From Megalonaias nervosa (taxonomy: Eukaryota > Mollusca > Bivalvia > Unionida > Unionidae), in assembly GCA_016617855.1 (NCBI GenBank), contig JAECUM010031327.1, positions 1 through 64,000 on the forward strand: 64,000 nucleotides of DNA, read 5' to 3'. The notes beneath the pieces were generated by a model. The model was not told where the DNA came from. It did not search any database and saw only the letters and a list, made by a program, of their open reading frames with translations. How positions within the stretch are numbered: the stretch's first letter is position 1; each line of letters opens with the position of its first letter. Below are positions 33,335 through 46,099 of the stretch, in pieces. A program made the position numbers and the translations under genes.

Positions 33335-34465
33335 GTAATTCTACTGCGATTTCATTAATGTTTGTTGGCATGAATATAGCAATCATGGTTTTTTTCTTTT
33401 CTTCTGGCATCTGAATCTTGAGGGGTCATTAGCCAAAGGGCAACTATTTTGACACTACTGAGTTGATTTGGCAAGCAGTGATACCAGAAAAAAAATAATG
33501 TGTGACTGATATTTGTACGTATAGTGTAGAAAAGTTTTTTGTAATTTTCAGTTTAAAGTGTCGTTAGTAAAGGTGTCAATCTGATACAATGACTTCTCTT
33601 AGTCTTCTTCTGGGTTGTTGTATTCCCATTGTGCTGATATAGAATGATTGACGTGCATGAGACTTTTGCAAGAGAGTCGACTTAAGAGATATGTTAAGAA
33701 ATAACTACTTAAGTAAATTGTTCATTATGAAAAGCTATAATTACTGAGGAATAAAGCAACTATTAGATGGTTGTCCAGTAAATATGTGATGTTACACAGA
33801 TTCTCAAAAGTATTTTGATTTATACACAAATGACAATACACAATACTGTGGAGCCAGTGAATCAAAAATTCTCATTCTAGGCATCATTATTTCTAGAGAA
33901 TTGCATGTTTTCAGCCAGTTTACACATGGAATGCAGTTATTTGTTTTGGGTGCAATCCAAAATAGGGTAAGTATAACAACAATGTACCGTTGATAGATGA
34001 ATATGGCATTATAAAGAAAAAGCTAAAGTTGGTGAGAATTGGATATACACAGTGTATCAGATTGATGGACTGATAATGCTGACAACAAAATTGTTTGGAT
34101 TATATTGTATATGCTATTCCTTTGGAAAATGGTATTGTACAATAGAATATTGGATGAGTAACATTATATTTTCAAGAAACATCATTTTAACTTTGTAAGG
34201 TTCCACAGTTTATCATCATTTTAGATCCTAAATGAAAAAATTTACCTAGCTATACATCAGAGATAAATGAATCTGGTTTCATTTTTAAATTTACAAAATA
34301 CACAGCAAGTTCCAGCTCTTTTGTTTTATTTTGAAAGTACTGAAATATGGTTATGAAAGTGATTTGCTTCATACTCAATCATCCTCACTTCTATAGAAGA
34401 GATATATATAATGTTATCTATGTCCATCACATCCCTATGTCTCATTCTTTGGAAGGGGTATATAT
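33335..34465. other. Start of intron between exons 9 and 10, nothing recognised
   Basis: AT-rich. The frame of exon 9 stays open into it for 26 codons with a hydrophobic run before a stop near 33412. Confidence 0.5.
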
Positions 34466-34466
34466 T

Positions 34467-34504
34467 GGTGTGTGTGTGTGTATGTGTGTATGTATGTATG
34501 TATG

Positions 34505-34587
<83 letters not shown>
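34467..34587. repeat. Compound microsatellite (TG)n-(TATG)n-(TA)n
   Basis: Short TG and TATG runs to about 34507, then about 40 uninterrupted TA dinucleotides. Open frames of alternating Tyr-Ile across it are artefacts. Confidence 0.97.
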
Positions 34588-34589
<2 letters not shown>

Positions 34590-35560
34590 TGTACATTTCC
34601 AACCCATTCATCCATCTCATATTCTATTGAGTAGGTATATAGTATTACCCATATTCATCACATCCATTTGTCCTGTATTCTGTGGAGGGGTTTTATAGTG
34701 TTATCCATGTCCATTCCATCCAGTAGTTCCATTCTATAGAGTGTGTAGATAGTGTTGCCTATGTCCATCATATTATCCATGTCCATTCCATTCATTAGTT
34801 ATATATTCTATAGAGTGTGTAGATAGTGTTGCCTGTCTCCATCTTTTATTATAATTAGGGAATTTAATGAGTTAATCTTGTCCATCACATCCATCTATCC
34901 TATATTCTATGGAGGGGTTGTGTAGTGTTACCCATGTCCATTCCATTGATCTGTCCCATACTGTGGAGGGTTTGTAGTGTTATCCAGGTCCATTCCATTG
35001 ATCTGTCCAATACTGTGGAGGGTTTTATAGTGTTATTCATGTCTATTCCATCCATTAGTTCCATTCTGTAGAGTGTGTAGATATTGTTGCCTATGTCCAT
35101 CGTGTTGTCCATGTCCATTCCATCCATTAGTTCTATATTCTGTAGAGTGTGTAGATAGTGTTGCCTGTCTCTATCTTTTATTCTAATTAGGAAATGTAAT
35201 GAGTTACCCTTGTTCGTCACGTCCATCTATCCCATATTCTTTGGAGGGGTTATATAGTGTTACCCATGTACATTCCATCAATCTGTGCCATACTGTGGAG
35301 GATTTATATAGTGCTACCTATGTCCATTCCTTTCACCCATGTCCTTTCTATTGATCTGTCCCATACTGTGTAGGGGTTATATAGTGTTACCCATATCTAT
35401 TCCTTTTACCTATGTCCTTTCCATCGATCTGTGCCATATTGTGTAGAATTTATTTAGTGTTACCCATGTCCATTCCATACATCTGCTACATATGGAGAGA
35501 GTTTGTAGTATTGCCCATGCTCATCTCATCCATCTGTCCCGTATTCATTGGAGGTTGTGT
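34590..35560. repeat. Degenerate long-unit minisatellite
   Basis: Repeated variants of ccatgtccattccatccatt, with tatattctatagagtgtgta and gtgttgcctatgtccatc linkers, at irregular 55-115 bp spacing. A longer block at 34780-34900 recurs near 35120-35260. Confidence 0.8.
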
Positions 35561-36141
35561 AAAGAAGCTGTGTAGAAGCTAATTTACACATGTAACAAAA
35601 TGAAACCTTCACATTTTTATTAGTTTTGAAGGAGAGGGATGCACTGTAAATAATAAGCATGGAGTATGGTTCAAAACAGTAACGGAATACATGTGAACTG
35701 TTCATATAATTTATGTATTTGGATTTTTATCATGTTATAAAGAAAGCAGTTCTTCCTTGCTGATTTCTCTTCACTCTGCAGTTTGTGATGATTCTGTTTT
35801 AATGAAATACAATTTTTTTAAATTTGCTTCTAAATGTTTAAAAATATTGTGGTCTGTGAACAGTTGAAAAAATTAAAAATGTTAGTTTAACAAACCAGTA
35901 TGAAATAGTTTTATGTTCATACAGCAGAAAATTATTCATTTCTGATTTGCAAGTAGTTCTACAAGTGAGATCTTAATCAGCTGTCAAATAACAAGATGGC
36001 CAAAGTTGAAAAATTATTTTCCCATTTATAACGTTTCTAGCTGATCTTTTACTGAGAATGTTTGAATGAAAGTACTGATTTTATTTGCATTTTAACAGTA
36101 AATTATATGACCTTTGGTAAAGTTTCTTTGTTTTGTTTCAG
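35561..36141. other. Intronic sequence up to exon 10
   Basis: AT-rich, nothing recognised. Confidence 0.45.
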
Positions 36142-36196
36142 TAATCCCAAAGTCAGCAGATGATGGAGGAATGTACAGTGAATCTGAAGAAGAAAG
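36142..36196 (+). CDS. Exon 10: juxtamembrane cytoplasmic segment
   Basis: 55 nt, phase 1 in and phase 2 out, acceptor ttgtttcag, donor aaag|gtacag. It encodes about 18 residues, Val-Ile-Pro-Lys-Ser-Ala then an acidic Tyr-Ser-Glu-Ser-Glu-Glu-Glu stretch that could be a casein kinase 2 substrate. A three-unit tandem repeat starts exactly at its donor. Support comes from matching phases on both sides and the good acceptor. Confidence 0.65.
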
Positions 36197-36346
36197 GTAC
36201 AGGATTTATTAATATCCATGCTCGAGTGCCCGCCTGTTGTCTCTCTGTATGGGATTTATTAATATCCATGCTCGAGTGCCCGCCTGTTGTCTCTCTGTAC
36301 GGGATTTATTAATATCCATGCTCGAGTGCCCGCCTGTCAATTAAAA
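36197..36346. repeat. 50-bp tandem repeat starting at the exon 10 donor
   Basis: Units start at 36197, 36247 and 36297, each beginning gta(c/t)(a/g)ggattt and containing atccatgctcgagtgcccgc. The first unit's gta is the exon 10 splice donor itself. The third copy is cut at about 36338. Confidence 0.9.
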
Positions 36347-36689
36347 GTAAAGATAGCTAGATTCAGACACTGACTTTTCTAGCACTGATCATTTACAATT
36401 AGTTTATGTAGTAGGGATTGAGTTGATGCCTAGCTAGCAATCTAATTACTTCAGCTGTTTGCATGAGTGTTGCACATATCATCTGAATCGCAGTCAGTCA
36501 CTGTCAGCCTCTGTTTGTAAAGAGATTTGCTGGACCTGGCTGTCCAATGCCACCTCAATCTATTGTAATTATAAGAGCACCTGCCTTTGTATGATCTTGG
36601 AAGTATCAAAGCTTGCAGTTCTAGTCGGCCTTAGTTTGATATTAGAGAAAATCACACGAGAGAAACATTAATCATTAATGTCATGTACC

Positions 36690-36870
36690 TAATTGTCCTA
36701 CACCTGTAGAAATGTATTAGTACCTAATTATCCTACACCTGTAGAAGTGTATTAGTACCTAATTATCCTACACCTGTAGAAATGTATTAGTACCTAATTA
36801 TCCTACACCTGTAGAAGTGTATTAGTACCTAATTATCCTACACCTGTAGAAATGTATTAATACCTAATAT
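36690..36870. repeat. 34-bp tandem repeat, 5 copies
   Basis: Unit gtacctaattatcctacacc followed by tgtagaa(a/g)tgtatta. Two variants alternate at one base. Confidence 0.92.
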
Positions 36871-39800
36871 ATCGTCCATTGTAGCAAAAGAACTATAGAA
36901 AAAGGTATGAAAACCATATTGTTTAAATTTGTTCAAGTATATACCTCAAGCATAATTGATTACATATAGAACTGTATCATAGCTATTCTATCATACATAT
37001 TTGTAAGGCGCAAAACTTTCAGCCACATATCCAGTATTTCTTTCATATTTTTTTTTTTTTGTTGAAATGGGAGCTAGTAGTAAGTTATTGTTACTACCTA
37101 GGTGGAGCCACTGCTACTGGCCCATCAACTGGATTACCTCTGTAGTTACCTTTGATCGATAAACACAGAAAACACTTCCTAGATCTAATTATGGGTTAAA
37201 ATTTCTTTAATTATGCCAGTTATATGTTGCTGTTTCCCTGGATTGTATTAAAGACAGAAAAATAAGTAGTAAATACATATGGAAAAAATGAATTTAAAAT
37301 TTTAACAAATCCCTTAACTAGTACTGAGTTGAAATTGCCATCTGAAATAACTTTCATTTGCTTTATGTAATATTAGAATTATCATTGTTTCAAAAAAACA
37401 CATAAATTTATTTATCCAATATATGTATATTATTCTACTTGCTTGCAATCATGATTTTAAAAAAGGATGTGCAGGAAATAAACATGATTAAAACATTCAT
37501 TCTTCAGTTCTTTTATTTTAGTTCAGAATATATTGGCTAAGCAATAATATTAGTTCGCTTGAAATACAGCTTGTAAAAATATTTGTCAAGAAGCTCTGAT
37601 TTGAAATGCAACTCTAAAAAACATTTAATTTTTTCACCATTTCAGTAATGAATGTTTTATTCCTATAAATGTCAATGTGCTTGATGCCCTTGACTTGAAT
37701 GTTATTGGCTGTCCACCCAAAGTACATTTCTGTGCACCATGGTAAAGAAGTTATCCTTGAATTTGAATAAGATGGTCATAGTTTTCATCAAGGAATAAAC
37801 TCTCTCTGGGAAATGTAGATCTATTGATAAGTTTTCAGTATGGTACAAAGAATGGTAAAATTATTTAAGCCCCAGAAAAATATAGACATTTGACTTACAC
37901 AATAGGAGTTTAATTTACAAAATCATCTGGTGACATAGCCAGAAATTGAAATTTTTTGAAAACAAGACCACAGGGCTGTATTGAATTCCCAAGGTCCTTC
38001 ATATACCTCTCTACTGGGACCACCTGTTGTTTTCACCCATGTTTCATAAGTACAGACTTGACATTTGTGTCAACAGTAAATGATTTGGCAAACTTGGCGC
38101 TATCTGTTCTGTCCGTTGCCTTGCATATTCACTCAAACACTTCTTGATTGAATCATGTGGTTGAAATGTCTTTAATTATGCCAAGTAGTTGATTGTGTGC
38201 CTGGATAGTATTAAATAACAGAAAAAGTAGTCAAAGAGCATATATTGAAAGAATAATTGATCTTACCAAATCATTTAAAAGTTTAAAACTGAGAAAGTGA
38301 ACATCTGTGATTAATATATTGATTTATATTTGATTACGATTGTAATGCCTACATCTGTACAAAAAAATAAATAGTAAAAAGGAGCATGAGGGAAAATAAA
38401 TTTGCTTGCATGCAAAATATTCAACATGCATAACTTTGAAGTCTGACCGAAGTAAACATGACACATATGCATGTTTGAAGAGTAAAAATATGTTTTAAAT
38501 CTTTAATTTTTCACTTTATGTAGATAAAATGACACTTTGTTTACAAATTAGTCCCTTTGGCCTTGGTATTCTAGTTAGTGCACATGTGATCTGTTTCTGA
38601 AGAATTTATAATTTCGCTTTCATTAATGACATTGAGTAACATTTGCTAAGAGATGAATTTTAAACATACAAACCTTTCAACCAGCTCATTCTTTCATCTC
38701 AAAATACTTGCATTTCTTTATGCCTTAGTTCTTCTCTCAATGGATGAATTGTTATGAAACCAAATTTTGATTGCATGATCAGTACCTAAAGATACTTTCA
38801 AACGTATATTTATATGAGCTGCTGGACTGGTAATAATGGCACCTCCTTTAAATTTTCAAGGACAGATAACTGAACACTACTCATCATTATAGCAAACAAA
38901 CGCACTGATTTTTCTTTAATTGACAGTTGTGAATGCAGGTTTTGTGTATCTTCTCTCTTATCTCTCTCATGCACACTGAACCTCTGGTGTATAAAAATAT
39001 CAGTTATTTTACTAAATGCATTGAAACTTAATTTTTATCTGTGTTTTCAAAGGTACATGTTTATCTATCACTTGCATAAAAAGTTGGGTCCATTTCAAGT
39101 TGCAAAACTATGACTGTGGACTATACGCATAACTTAATGCACATGATAGACTGTTCCACTTAACCATCCGCATCATCATCAAATCTTTATAAAAAAGTCC
39201 ATATTGCCAACTTTTGGAAAATTATTAAGATCTCTCAACAATTTGTTTCATGTAATCCCTGCGATATAACCATATTGAGAAGGCATATTCAGTTTACTAT
39301 ATTACAATGCACTGAATTTGTTCAAAATGTAATATTTAGTAAGAAATCAGATATTGCCCATCTTAGGGCAGGAGTGATAAATAAAAGTTTGAAGATAATA
39401 ATATAAAAACAAGTTTTAAAAAATATTTAAAAATTGGGATGAGCAAGTTAAAACAGAAAGTTTGAACATAAAAATACAAAAAAGATTTTTAAAAATTAGG
39501 ATGCTGCTACAGGTTTCGAACCTGTGACCTCTTGTTTGGCAGGTATGACAGAAAGAGAAATATGGGTCTTTATATATAAGATACACTTGTTGATGCTAAA
39601 ATTTGATAATTTGTCAGAGTCTGTTCTGGGTGGGTGGGAGTTATGAAAACATTCATACCTTATTTAACAAAACCTCACTTTGTGTTATGGAAAAAGAATT
39701 CATGGAAATATCCTAAAGATTTTGATTTTTATGCTTACTTCATGTATTTGAAAGATGATATTAGGTCATAAGGTAAAATGTTTTCTTTATTGACATTTTA

Positions 39801-40019
39801 ATTGTACCTAGATGGATACTCAGAATGCCGTTAGTAACGAATATTCTTAACAGAACAAGTGATTGATTGGTTATTATGTCTTTTGTGCTACAGGTGGTTG
39901 CACATGCAAGTATCATAAATGTGTTGAATTGTGAATCAAGTAAGTATGTGTACTAGTATATATGCTATTGTCAACAAAAACTTTGAAGTTATGCCTGTGA
40001 TACCAACATGGAATTAGGA
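36871..40019. other. Intron between exons 10 and 11, mostly featureless
   Basis: AT-rich. A segment near 37202 (tttaattatgcca, then ctggatagtattaaa-like bases) recurs diverged near 38168, an old ~970-bp spaced duplication. At 39500-39545 the minus strand carries a tRNA T-arm-like sequence (acaggttcgaaacctgt) without the rest of a tRNA. Confidence 0.5.
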
Positions 40020-40790
40020 CAAAACTATGGTAGATATTATAGCAAGTATCTTAGCGAAAACCCCATGCTGATATGACCATATATTCAGGAGGCATATCTA
40101 TAACAAGATTTTCAAGATGTCTGCTATGATCTTCACATTGGATGTCAGATTGGCACCATTTTTCATTCAGGACCAACTAGACATCATCAGATGTGTTTTG
40201 GTGAAATCCCTGTGTCAATATGACTTTCTTTTCGGATGATGTGTTTTGGTGAAATCCCTGTGTCAATATGACTTTCTTTTCGGATGATGTGTTTTGGTGA
40301 AATCCCTGTGTCAATATGACTTTCTTTTCGGATGATGTGTTTTGGTGAAATCCCTGTGTCAATATGACTTTCTTTTCGGATGATGTGTTTTGGTGAAATC
40401 CCTGTGTCAATATGACTTTCTTTTCGGATGATGTGTTTTGGTGAAATCCCTGTGTCAATATGACTTTCTTTTCGGATAGAGTAGCAGTAACAGGATATTC
40501 AGGATGGCCACTGTTATGGCTGTACTGGACATCAGATCGGCACCTTTTTCTATCTAGGACCAACTGGCCATCATAAGAAGTCTTTTAGATAAAACCCATG
40601 CTTATTTAACCATCAATTCAGGAGGAGAAGCAATGACAAGATTTTCAAAATGGCTGCTGTGGTGGCGATACTGCCTGTCCAAGCAGCACCATTTTCATTT
40701 ACGACCCACTGGACCATATAATGAATGTGTCCTTAAGTTTCATGGCAATCTTTCAAGTAGCTTAGAAGGTGTGATTATAACAAACTTGTC
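40020..40790. repeat. Dispersed repeat block with a 48-bp array
   Basis: Inverted copies of the family seen at 20640-21160. Inside it, six identical 48-bp units (ttttggtgaaatccctgtgt and flanks) run from about 40188 to 40476. 48 bp is 16 codons, so the minus strand stays open for 128 codons. This is a repeat artefact. Confidence 0.85.
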
Positions 40791-40999
40791 CTAATGGACC
40801 AATGGATGACAGACCATCTCATAAGCTCCTCCGGTCTATATTATGCATTATGATTTGGTTGCATCAAAGAGTGCTGATTTATGCACCATGTAAGGACAAG
40901 ATTCACAAGAATAACTTACTGGCAGTTTGAACACTTCTCTTTATTCTTTATGATTAATAAAATATTGTGTACATAGCAAATTTCAGGAGATCATGCTAT

Positions 41000-41410
41000 C
41001 AGTGTTGCACTGGTACCTTTGAAATAGGGTGATGTTACTACATGGATTTGGGTATGAACAATGTAGTATTGTTACTGCATCAAGTTTTTTCCCGATCCAA
41101 AAATATTAGTGTTACACTGGTACCGTGGAAATAGGGTAATGTTACTACATGAATTTGGGGATTTACAATATAGTATTGTTACCACATCAGGTTTTTTCAG
41201 ATCCAAAAATATAGTGTTACACAGTTACCTTGGAAATAGGGTAATGCTACTACATCGATTTGGGTATGAACAATGAAGTATTGTTACTGCATTAGGTTTT
41301 GGAGATGATAAAATCAGTGTAACACAGTTACTTTGGAAATAAAGTAATGTTACTACATGGATTTGGGAATTAACAATATTGTATTGTACTACATTCAAGT
41401 TTTGGAGATC
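41000..41410. repeat. ~115-bp tandem repeat, about 3.5 copies
   Basis: Diverged copies around ggaaatagggtaatgttact, acatggatttgggtatgaac and atgtagtattgttactgcat. Confidence 0.8.
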
Positions 41411-41419
41411 ACAAAATCA

Positions 41420-41842
41420 GTTTCACACTGTGTTGGAAATAGTCTCCAGGTCAGCTTGATGAGGTCTGTAAATGATACACTGTGTTGGAAATAGTCTCCA
41501 GGTCAGCTTGATGTGGTCTGTAAATGATACACTGTGTTGGAAATAGTCTCCAGGTCAGCTTGATGTGGTCTGTAAATGATACACTGTGTTGGAAATAGTC
41601 TCCAGGTCAGCTTGATGTGGTCTGTAAATGATACACTGTGTTGGAAATAGTCTCCAGGTCAGTTTGATGTGGTCTGTAAATGATACACTGTGTCGGAAAT
41701 AGTCTCCAGGTCAGCTTGATGTGGTCTGTGAATGATACACTGTGTTGGAAATAGTCTCCAGGTCAGCTTGATGTGGTCTGTAAATGATACACTGTGTAGG
41801 AAATAGTCTCCAGGTCAGCTTGATGTGGTCTGTAAATGATAG
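41420..41842. repeat. 52-bp tandem repeat, 8 copies
   Basis: Unit acactgtgttggaaatagtc, tccaggtcagcttgatgtgg, tctgtaaatgat. Only scattered single-base differences between units. Confidence 0.95.
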
Positions 41843-43116
41843 ATCTGTTGGCTACTTTTATTTCATGTTGGAGATATCAGAAAATTTGCACTTGCAAAAT
41901 AAATAACATAAAAACAATGATAGTAGTTTATAACAGTTTATTGACATGGTAATTGAACAAGAGCTAGACAGTATGGCAATCTTGTCAATTTTGTTTTGAC
42001 ATTTTTGTATGATTTAGTGTTGGGACACCAAAAATGTTGTACTTTTTACATGTCTATAAGTCATGGGATGTGAAAATAATGATAACTTTTTCCTGTCCCA
42101 AGCCTTATCATCATTATGGTATTTCATTTTTCTTTTTCTTCTTTTGCTCCTTCACTGCCCCCCACTTCAAGGTGAACATATTTTAAAATGTGCCAAGACT
42201 GTAAACCCTCTTGTATACATTGATATATTCAATATGGAGATGCTATAAAAAATTTCTTAAAACGAACTCCAGACAACAAAAAACAAGGCTCCAGGTATCT
42301 CTTTCTAATTAATTTTCCACATGAATTCTGCAAATAATTAGTGACTGAACTTACTGTTCCTGTTTTCTGTATGAATCCACACACGAAATGTGTTCATCAA
42401 AATAAAAATCTTTTCAATTTTGTTTGAAAATAGTCATTAATTTGACAAATTACACAATTTGAAGCATTATTTATACAAGATAAATTTGTCAAAGGTTGCT
42501 GTCCTAAAATTATTATAAATTTTACAGCTTCATTATATTGATCTAGTACTAAAGCAATTAATGTCACAGAATGGAAATATAATCCATGTAAGTTGACAGT
42601 TTTGATCTTTAAAAGTAATATTAAAAAGGAAGATCTATTTTTTTGGTAGAGGTATAAGGAAATGTTTCACTTTTGAAGTGGAAACATTTTGTTATTATCA
42701 CTCATGTATATTGACACAAAAAATTTCAAATGGCACAAATTCAAAACTGTTTCCCAATGTTTCAGGCTAAACAAGCTCTTTTTCACGGAACAAACCCTAC
42801 ATACGCAAAGCAACACTTGACACAAAATCTATGAAAATTTCTTGACTCCTGTATGTTTGAATCACTAGGAGCAGTTGACAATAAGGGATATAAAAACACA
42901 AAGTTGTGCAAAAATAATAGACGAGTAGGTTCTTGTGTCGATCACATAGTGAACTAGTATGTTTTGACCTAATTTTAAGTTGTGAACAAAGGAAAGAAAC
43001 ACAGCTGGGCAAGAAATCAATGCCATCTACAGGATTTGGTAAAGAAATTATACTTTGGTAGAGTTATGCAAGGAGGTTCGGAAGTACAGTGTTAAGATAA
43101 TTATGTTTTGGGACAA

Positions 43117-43151
<35 letters not shown>

Positions 43152-43934
43152 GTAATAAAGACAGTACAATTATATAAAATGTAATGAGTTGAGTATATAG
43201 TGCAAAATTTGCATTGGGTGCAGTTTTGATAAGACTGCAATGGGAAGTTAGGTTTTTCATTCAGGCCAAAAACCCACGAATGTTCAGCTGTAGTGTCCAG
43301 TATCATTCCTTACAAGTGTGCTCTATGTCTATCAGTGCCAGGTTAGATTCAATCTGTAACATCTTAAAAGACTCAACTGAATTTCCATTTGACTTGTAGT
43401 GGTTTGCGACTTTCACATTGACTTTCTTGCAAATGTGGCTTTTGTGATTGTTGATTCACTTTCTAAAAACAGTGGTTTCACCAACATATTATTATTGGTT
43501 TGATATCCTGTAGTTAATTCCTGTGGTCGAACTTCTGAAAGATTTGGTTTCAGGCATATGTTTGCAAATTAGGCAATGGTTGTCTTGGTAGTTGTATGTG
43601 CCTGAATCTGTGGTCTTGTTTGAATTTGCCCTAGCATGTGCCATTTGGTCCTTGAGATTTTTAAGTCTTCAGTATGGAACCATAGGAACTTCTTGAAGTC
43701 CTCCTAGAGACATTTGGACTATTTAGTGTGGTGCCAATGCTTGTGTATGATTTGTTGTTGGTTTGCGGCATTAAGGTGGAAAGTTAGCACGAAGGGAACA
43801 TGCTTGTTTTCATAGTTTTATATTTCAGGAGAGTTCCTCTGTCAAGGAGTCTAGTTTTGTTTGATAGCCTCCTCAGTTTAGTTCCTTATGTATCCTCTCC
43901 TTCTAAGGTGACCCTTGAGCTCTCCAAATCTCAA

Positions 43935-43979
<45 letters not shown>

Positions 43980-44054
43980 AAATATCTATTGTTTAATTGC
44001 ATGAAGTTAGTCTTGAAAAACTCACATAATTTTACCTGCAAAATGTTTTTTCAG
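41843..44054. other. Intronic sequence up to exon 11
   Basis: AT-rich. An (AAT)n microsatellite lies at about 43118-43151 and a (GT)n microsatellite at about 43935-43975, some 80 bp before the exon 11 acceptor. No exon or element is recognised. Confidence 0.6.
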
Positions 44055-44178
44055 GACACCTGGGCAGTTATCTTACACATCTGATGAAAGTGTAGAATCA
44101 GGCAGCAGATCATCATCAGGAAATGTTGATATATTGGCCACATCAAAAGTCCAATACATATCTCCACAGAAAAGCAGG
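44055..44178 (+). CDS. Exon 11: Ser-rich cytoplasmic segment
   Basis: 124 nt, phase 2 in and phase 0 out, acceptor tttttcag, donor cagg|gtaagc. It encodes about 41 residues rich in Ser, Asp and Gln, including Tyr-Thr-Ser-Asp-Glu-Ser and Gly-Ser-Arg-Ser-Ser-Ser. There are no hydrophobic segments and no domain I recognise. It looks like a disordered, phosphorylatable tail. Confidence 0.7.
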
Positions 44179-44261
44179 GTAAGCATCTAAATAAGGGAGG
44201 ATACTCAACTTATACCAAGTTCCAAAAAAGATTTTTTTCACAGAATCAACTTTGAATTTTT

Positions 44262-44400
44262 GTGGGTTCAAGTCTTTGTCTCAGACAATGTGGTTATGTA
44301 AGAAAGCTTGCCAGTGGCTTTGCATGGCTCAGTGGTTCTTCCTCCACCAATATACTGGCAACCATATATGGACTATAATGTGCTGAAAAATGTTATTAAT
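44262..44400 (+). mobile_element. Diverged, 5'-truncated SINE copy
   Basis: Shares with the SINE at 52801-53063 the B-box region (gggttcaagtct), tgtaagaaagcttgccagt, ttcttcctccaccaatatac and gtgctgaaaaatg. The A-box half is missing. Confidence 0.75.
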
Positions 44401-44469
44401 CCCATAAAGTCATCAATCTTAAACCTAACTCACATAATATAGATAATATAGATGTATTATTAATTACCA

Positions 44470-44800
44470 GAAATCACTTAAGTTACACTAACATGAAATA
44501 ATTACCAGCAGTCAACTAACATTAGGATGTACAGTTACCAGCAGTCACCTGACTCACTCTAGTTTTGTATAATTACCAGCAATCACCTAACTCGCAGAAG
44601 GGATTACTAGCAATCACACTACAAGTATAAGAACCAGGAATTGGCTAAGTCACACAAGGGTGTATAATCACTTTTAATAACCTAACTTGCACAGGGATGT
44701 ATAATTACCAGCAATCACCAAAAACACTTGGATATTCAATTACTATCAGTCATCTAACTCACATCAGATTGTATAATTATTCTATGTTTATTTTTTCTCT
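44470..44800. repeat. Degenerate ~45-bp repeat (taccagcaatcacctaactc)
   Basis: About seven diverged copies, each with an att-accag-caatcac-like core. Confidence 0.65.
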
Positions 44801-44909
44801 GTTAACTTTACATTATCAGAATCCTGCAATATTTTATGATATTGCACTCGCACGCAATTCATATTGCATTCACGTGAATAAAGGAACTACTTTCTATTGT
44901 AAACAAACA

Positions 44910-45795
44910 ATGGATTCAGATGCCAGTACTTTTGATTTATTTTATTTGTCTGTGGATGAAGTAAACCAACTGTTCGAGCCATTTGAAAGTAGAGATGCCA
45001 AAGTTGAGAATGTGGATGAATTGATAGAATCACAAAAGAAACTTTCAACGAAGCAGGCAACTGAACGAAATATCAGAAATGTGCAGTGATGGCTGTATGA
45101 TAACAAGCACGAGACACGTTGCATTGAAAATATCATTCCGGATCATTTAAACACATATTTAACCAAGATGTTAATAGCGATTCGCAATGGCTCTGACTAC
45201 GAGCCATGCTCTTTAGATTCTATAAGAAACAGCATAGAATGGCATCTTAAGGCTAAAGGGTATCCCGTCTCTCTTAGAGACCGTCCATTTCAGAAATCAA
45301 TCGAAGCACTAAATTCTACAAAATTGCAACTGAAGAAGGCTGGTTTTGGAAGAAAAGCAAGAGCATCAAAGCCGATAAGCCACAATGATGAAGAAGCTTT
45401 ATTTTCAGCTGGTGAAATGGGCTCTCACACGCCCGCTGCTTTGCAATTTTCCCTGTTCTATTTTTGGGGAAAAATGTTTGGATTTAGAGGCCGAGATGAG
45501 CACAGAAAATTAAAGTTTGGAGATGTATCAGTTTTCACAGATTCCACCGGTACCCAGTATCTTCAGTATGCTGAGAGGGAGAGCAAAATTTTTGACAGTA
45601 CTGGGAAGGATGACTACAGATCAACAATACCTCGCATTTTTTCCAATACCTCGCATTTTTTCCACCGGAACAGCACCGGAGTGAGACCCTATTCATCTTT
45701 ACCTGCAATATTTGAAATGAGGACCTTGGAAATGATGGATGAGGACAGCCCCTTTTATTTGACATCAATTCCAATGCAGAAACTTCACAGATGTG
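44910..45795 (+). pseudogene. Crypton-type recombinase, exon 1 (N-terminal and core)
   Basis: Starts Met-Asp-Ser-Asp-Ala-Ser and runs to a TGA at 45087-45089 (after Asn-Val-Gln), then continues in the same frame with Trp-Leu-Tyr-Asp. The conserved region Tyr-Glu-Pro-Cys-Ser-Leu, then Leu-Lys-Ala-Lys-Gly-Tyr-Pro, near 45200-45270 is the core-binding domain. Gly-Ser-His-Thr-Pro near 45421 and Phe-Gly-Phe-Arg-Gly-Arg-Asp-Glu-His near 45478-45505 carry the first catalytic Arg. It ends around Pro-Phe-Tyr-Leu-Thr, followed by a gtaatt that could be a donor. Confidence 0.75.
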
Positions 45796-46099
45796 GTAAT
45801 TATATTTCTAAAGATTCAGTTAATGTCCTTATTTTAAAAAAATATAAATAAAGAAAAAATATAGATGTAAAAAAATTTTCCAACAATATAAAGAATAAAT
45901 GAAAATAAAATTATATCAAAGTAAATAAAAAATATGGAAAAAATCTGTAATAAATTGTATACACTGCACATTCCAAACAATTTTCACAATGAAATGCATC
46001 AGTCAACATTGCAAAGTATAAGAAAACAGATTTTTATGAACGTGTGCATTGCAATAAAAAAATTAAATATGAAATACATTTTACTAGACAAAGTATTAA

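Noticed and set aside
34326..34698. Open frames of alternating Tyr-Ile
   Set aside because: They are the translation of a (TA)n microsatellite.
39500..39545. tRNA gene on the minus strand
   Set aside because: Only a T-arm/B-box-like palindrome is present; no acceptor or anticodon stem can be formed, so it is a fragment at best.
40177..40563. 128-codon minus-strand frame with a 16-residue repeat
   Set aside because: It consists of six identical 48-bp units within a dispersed repeat; no other coding sign.
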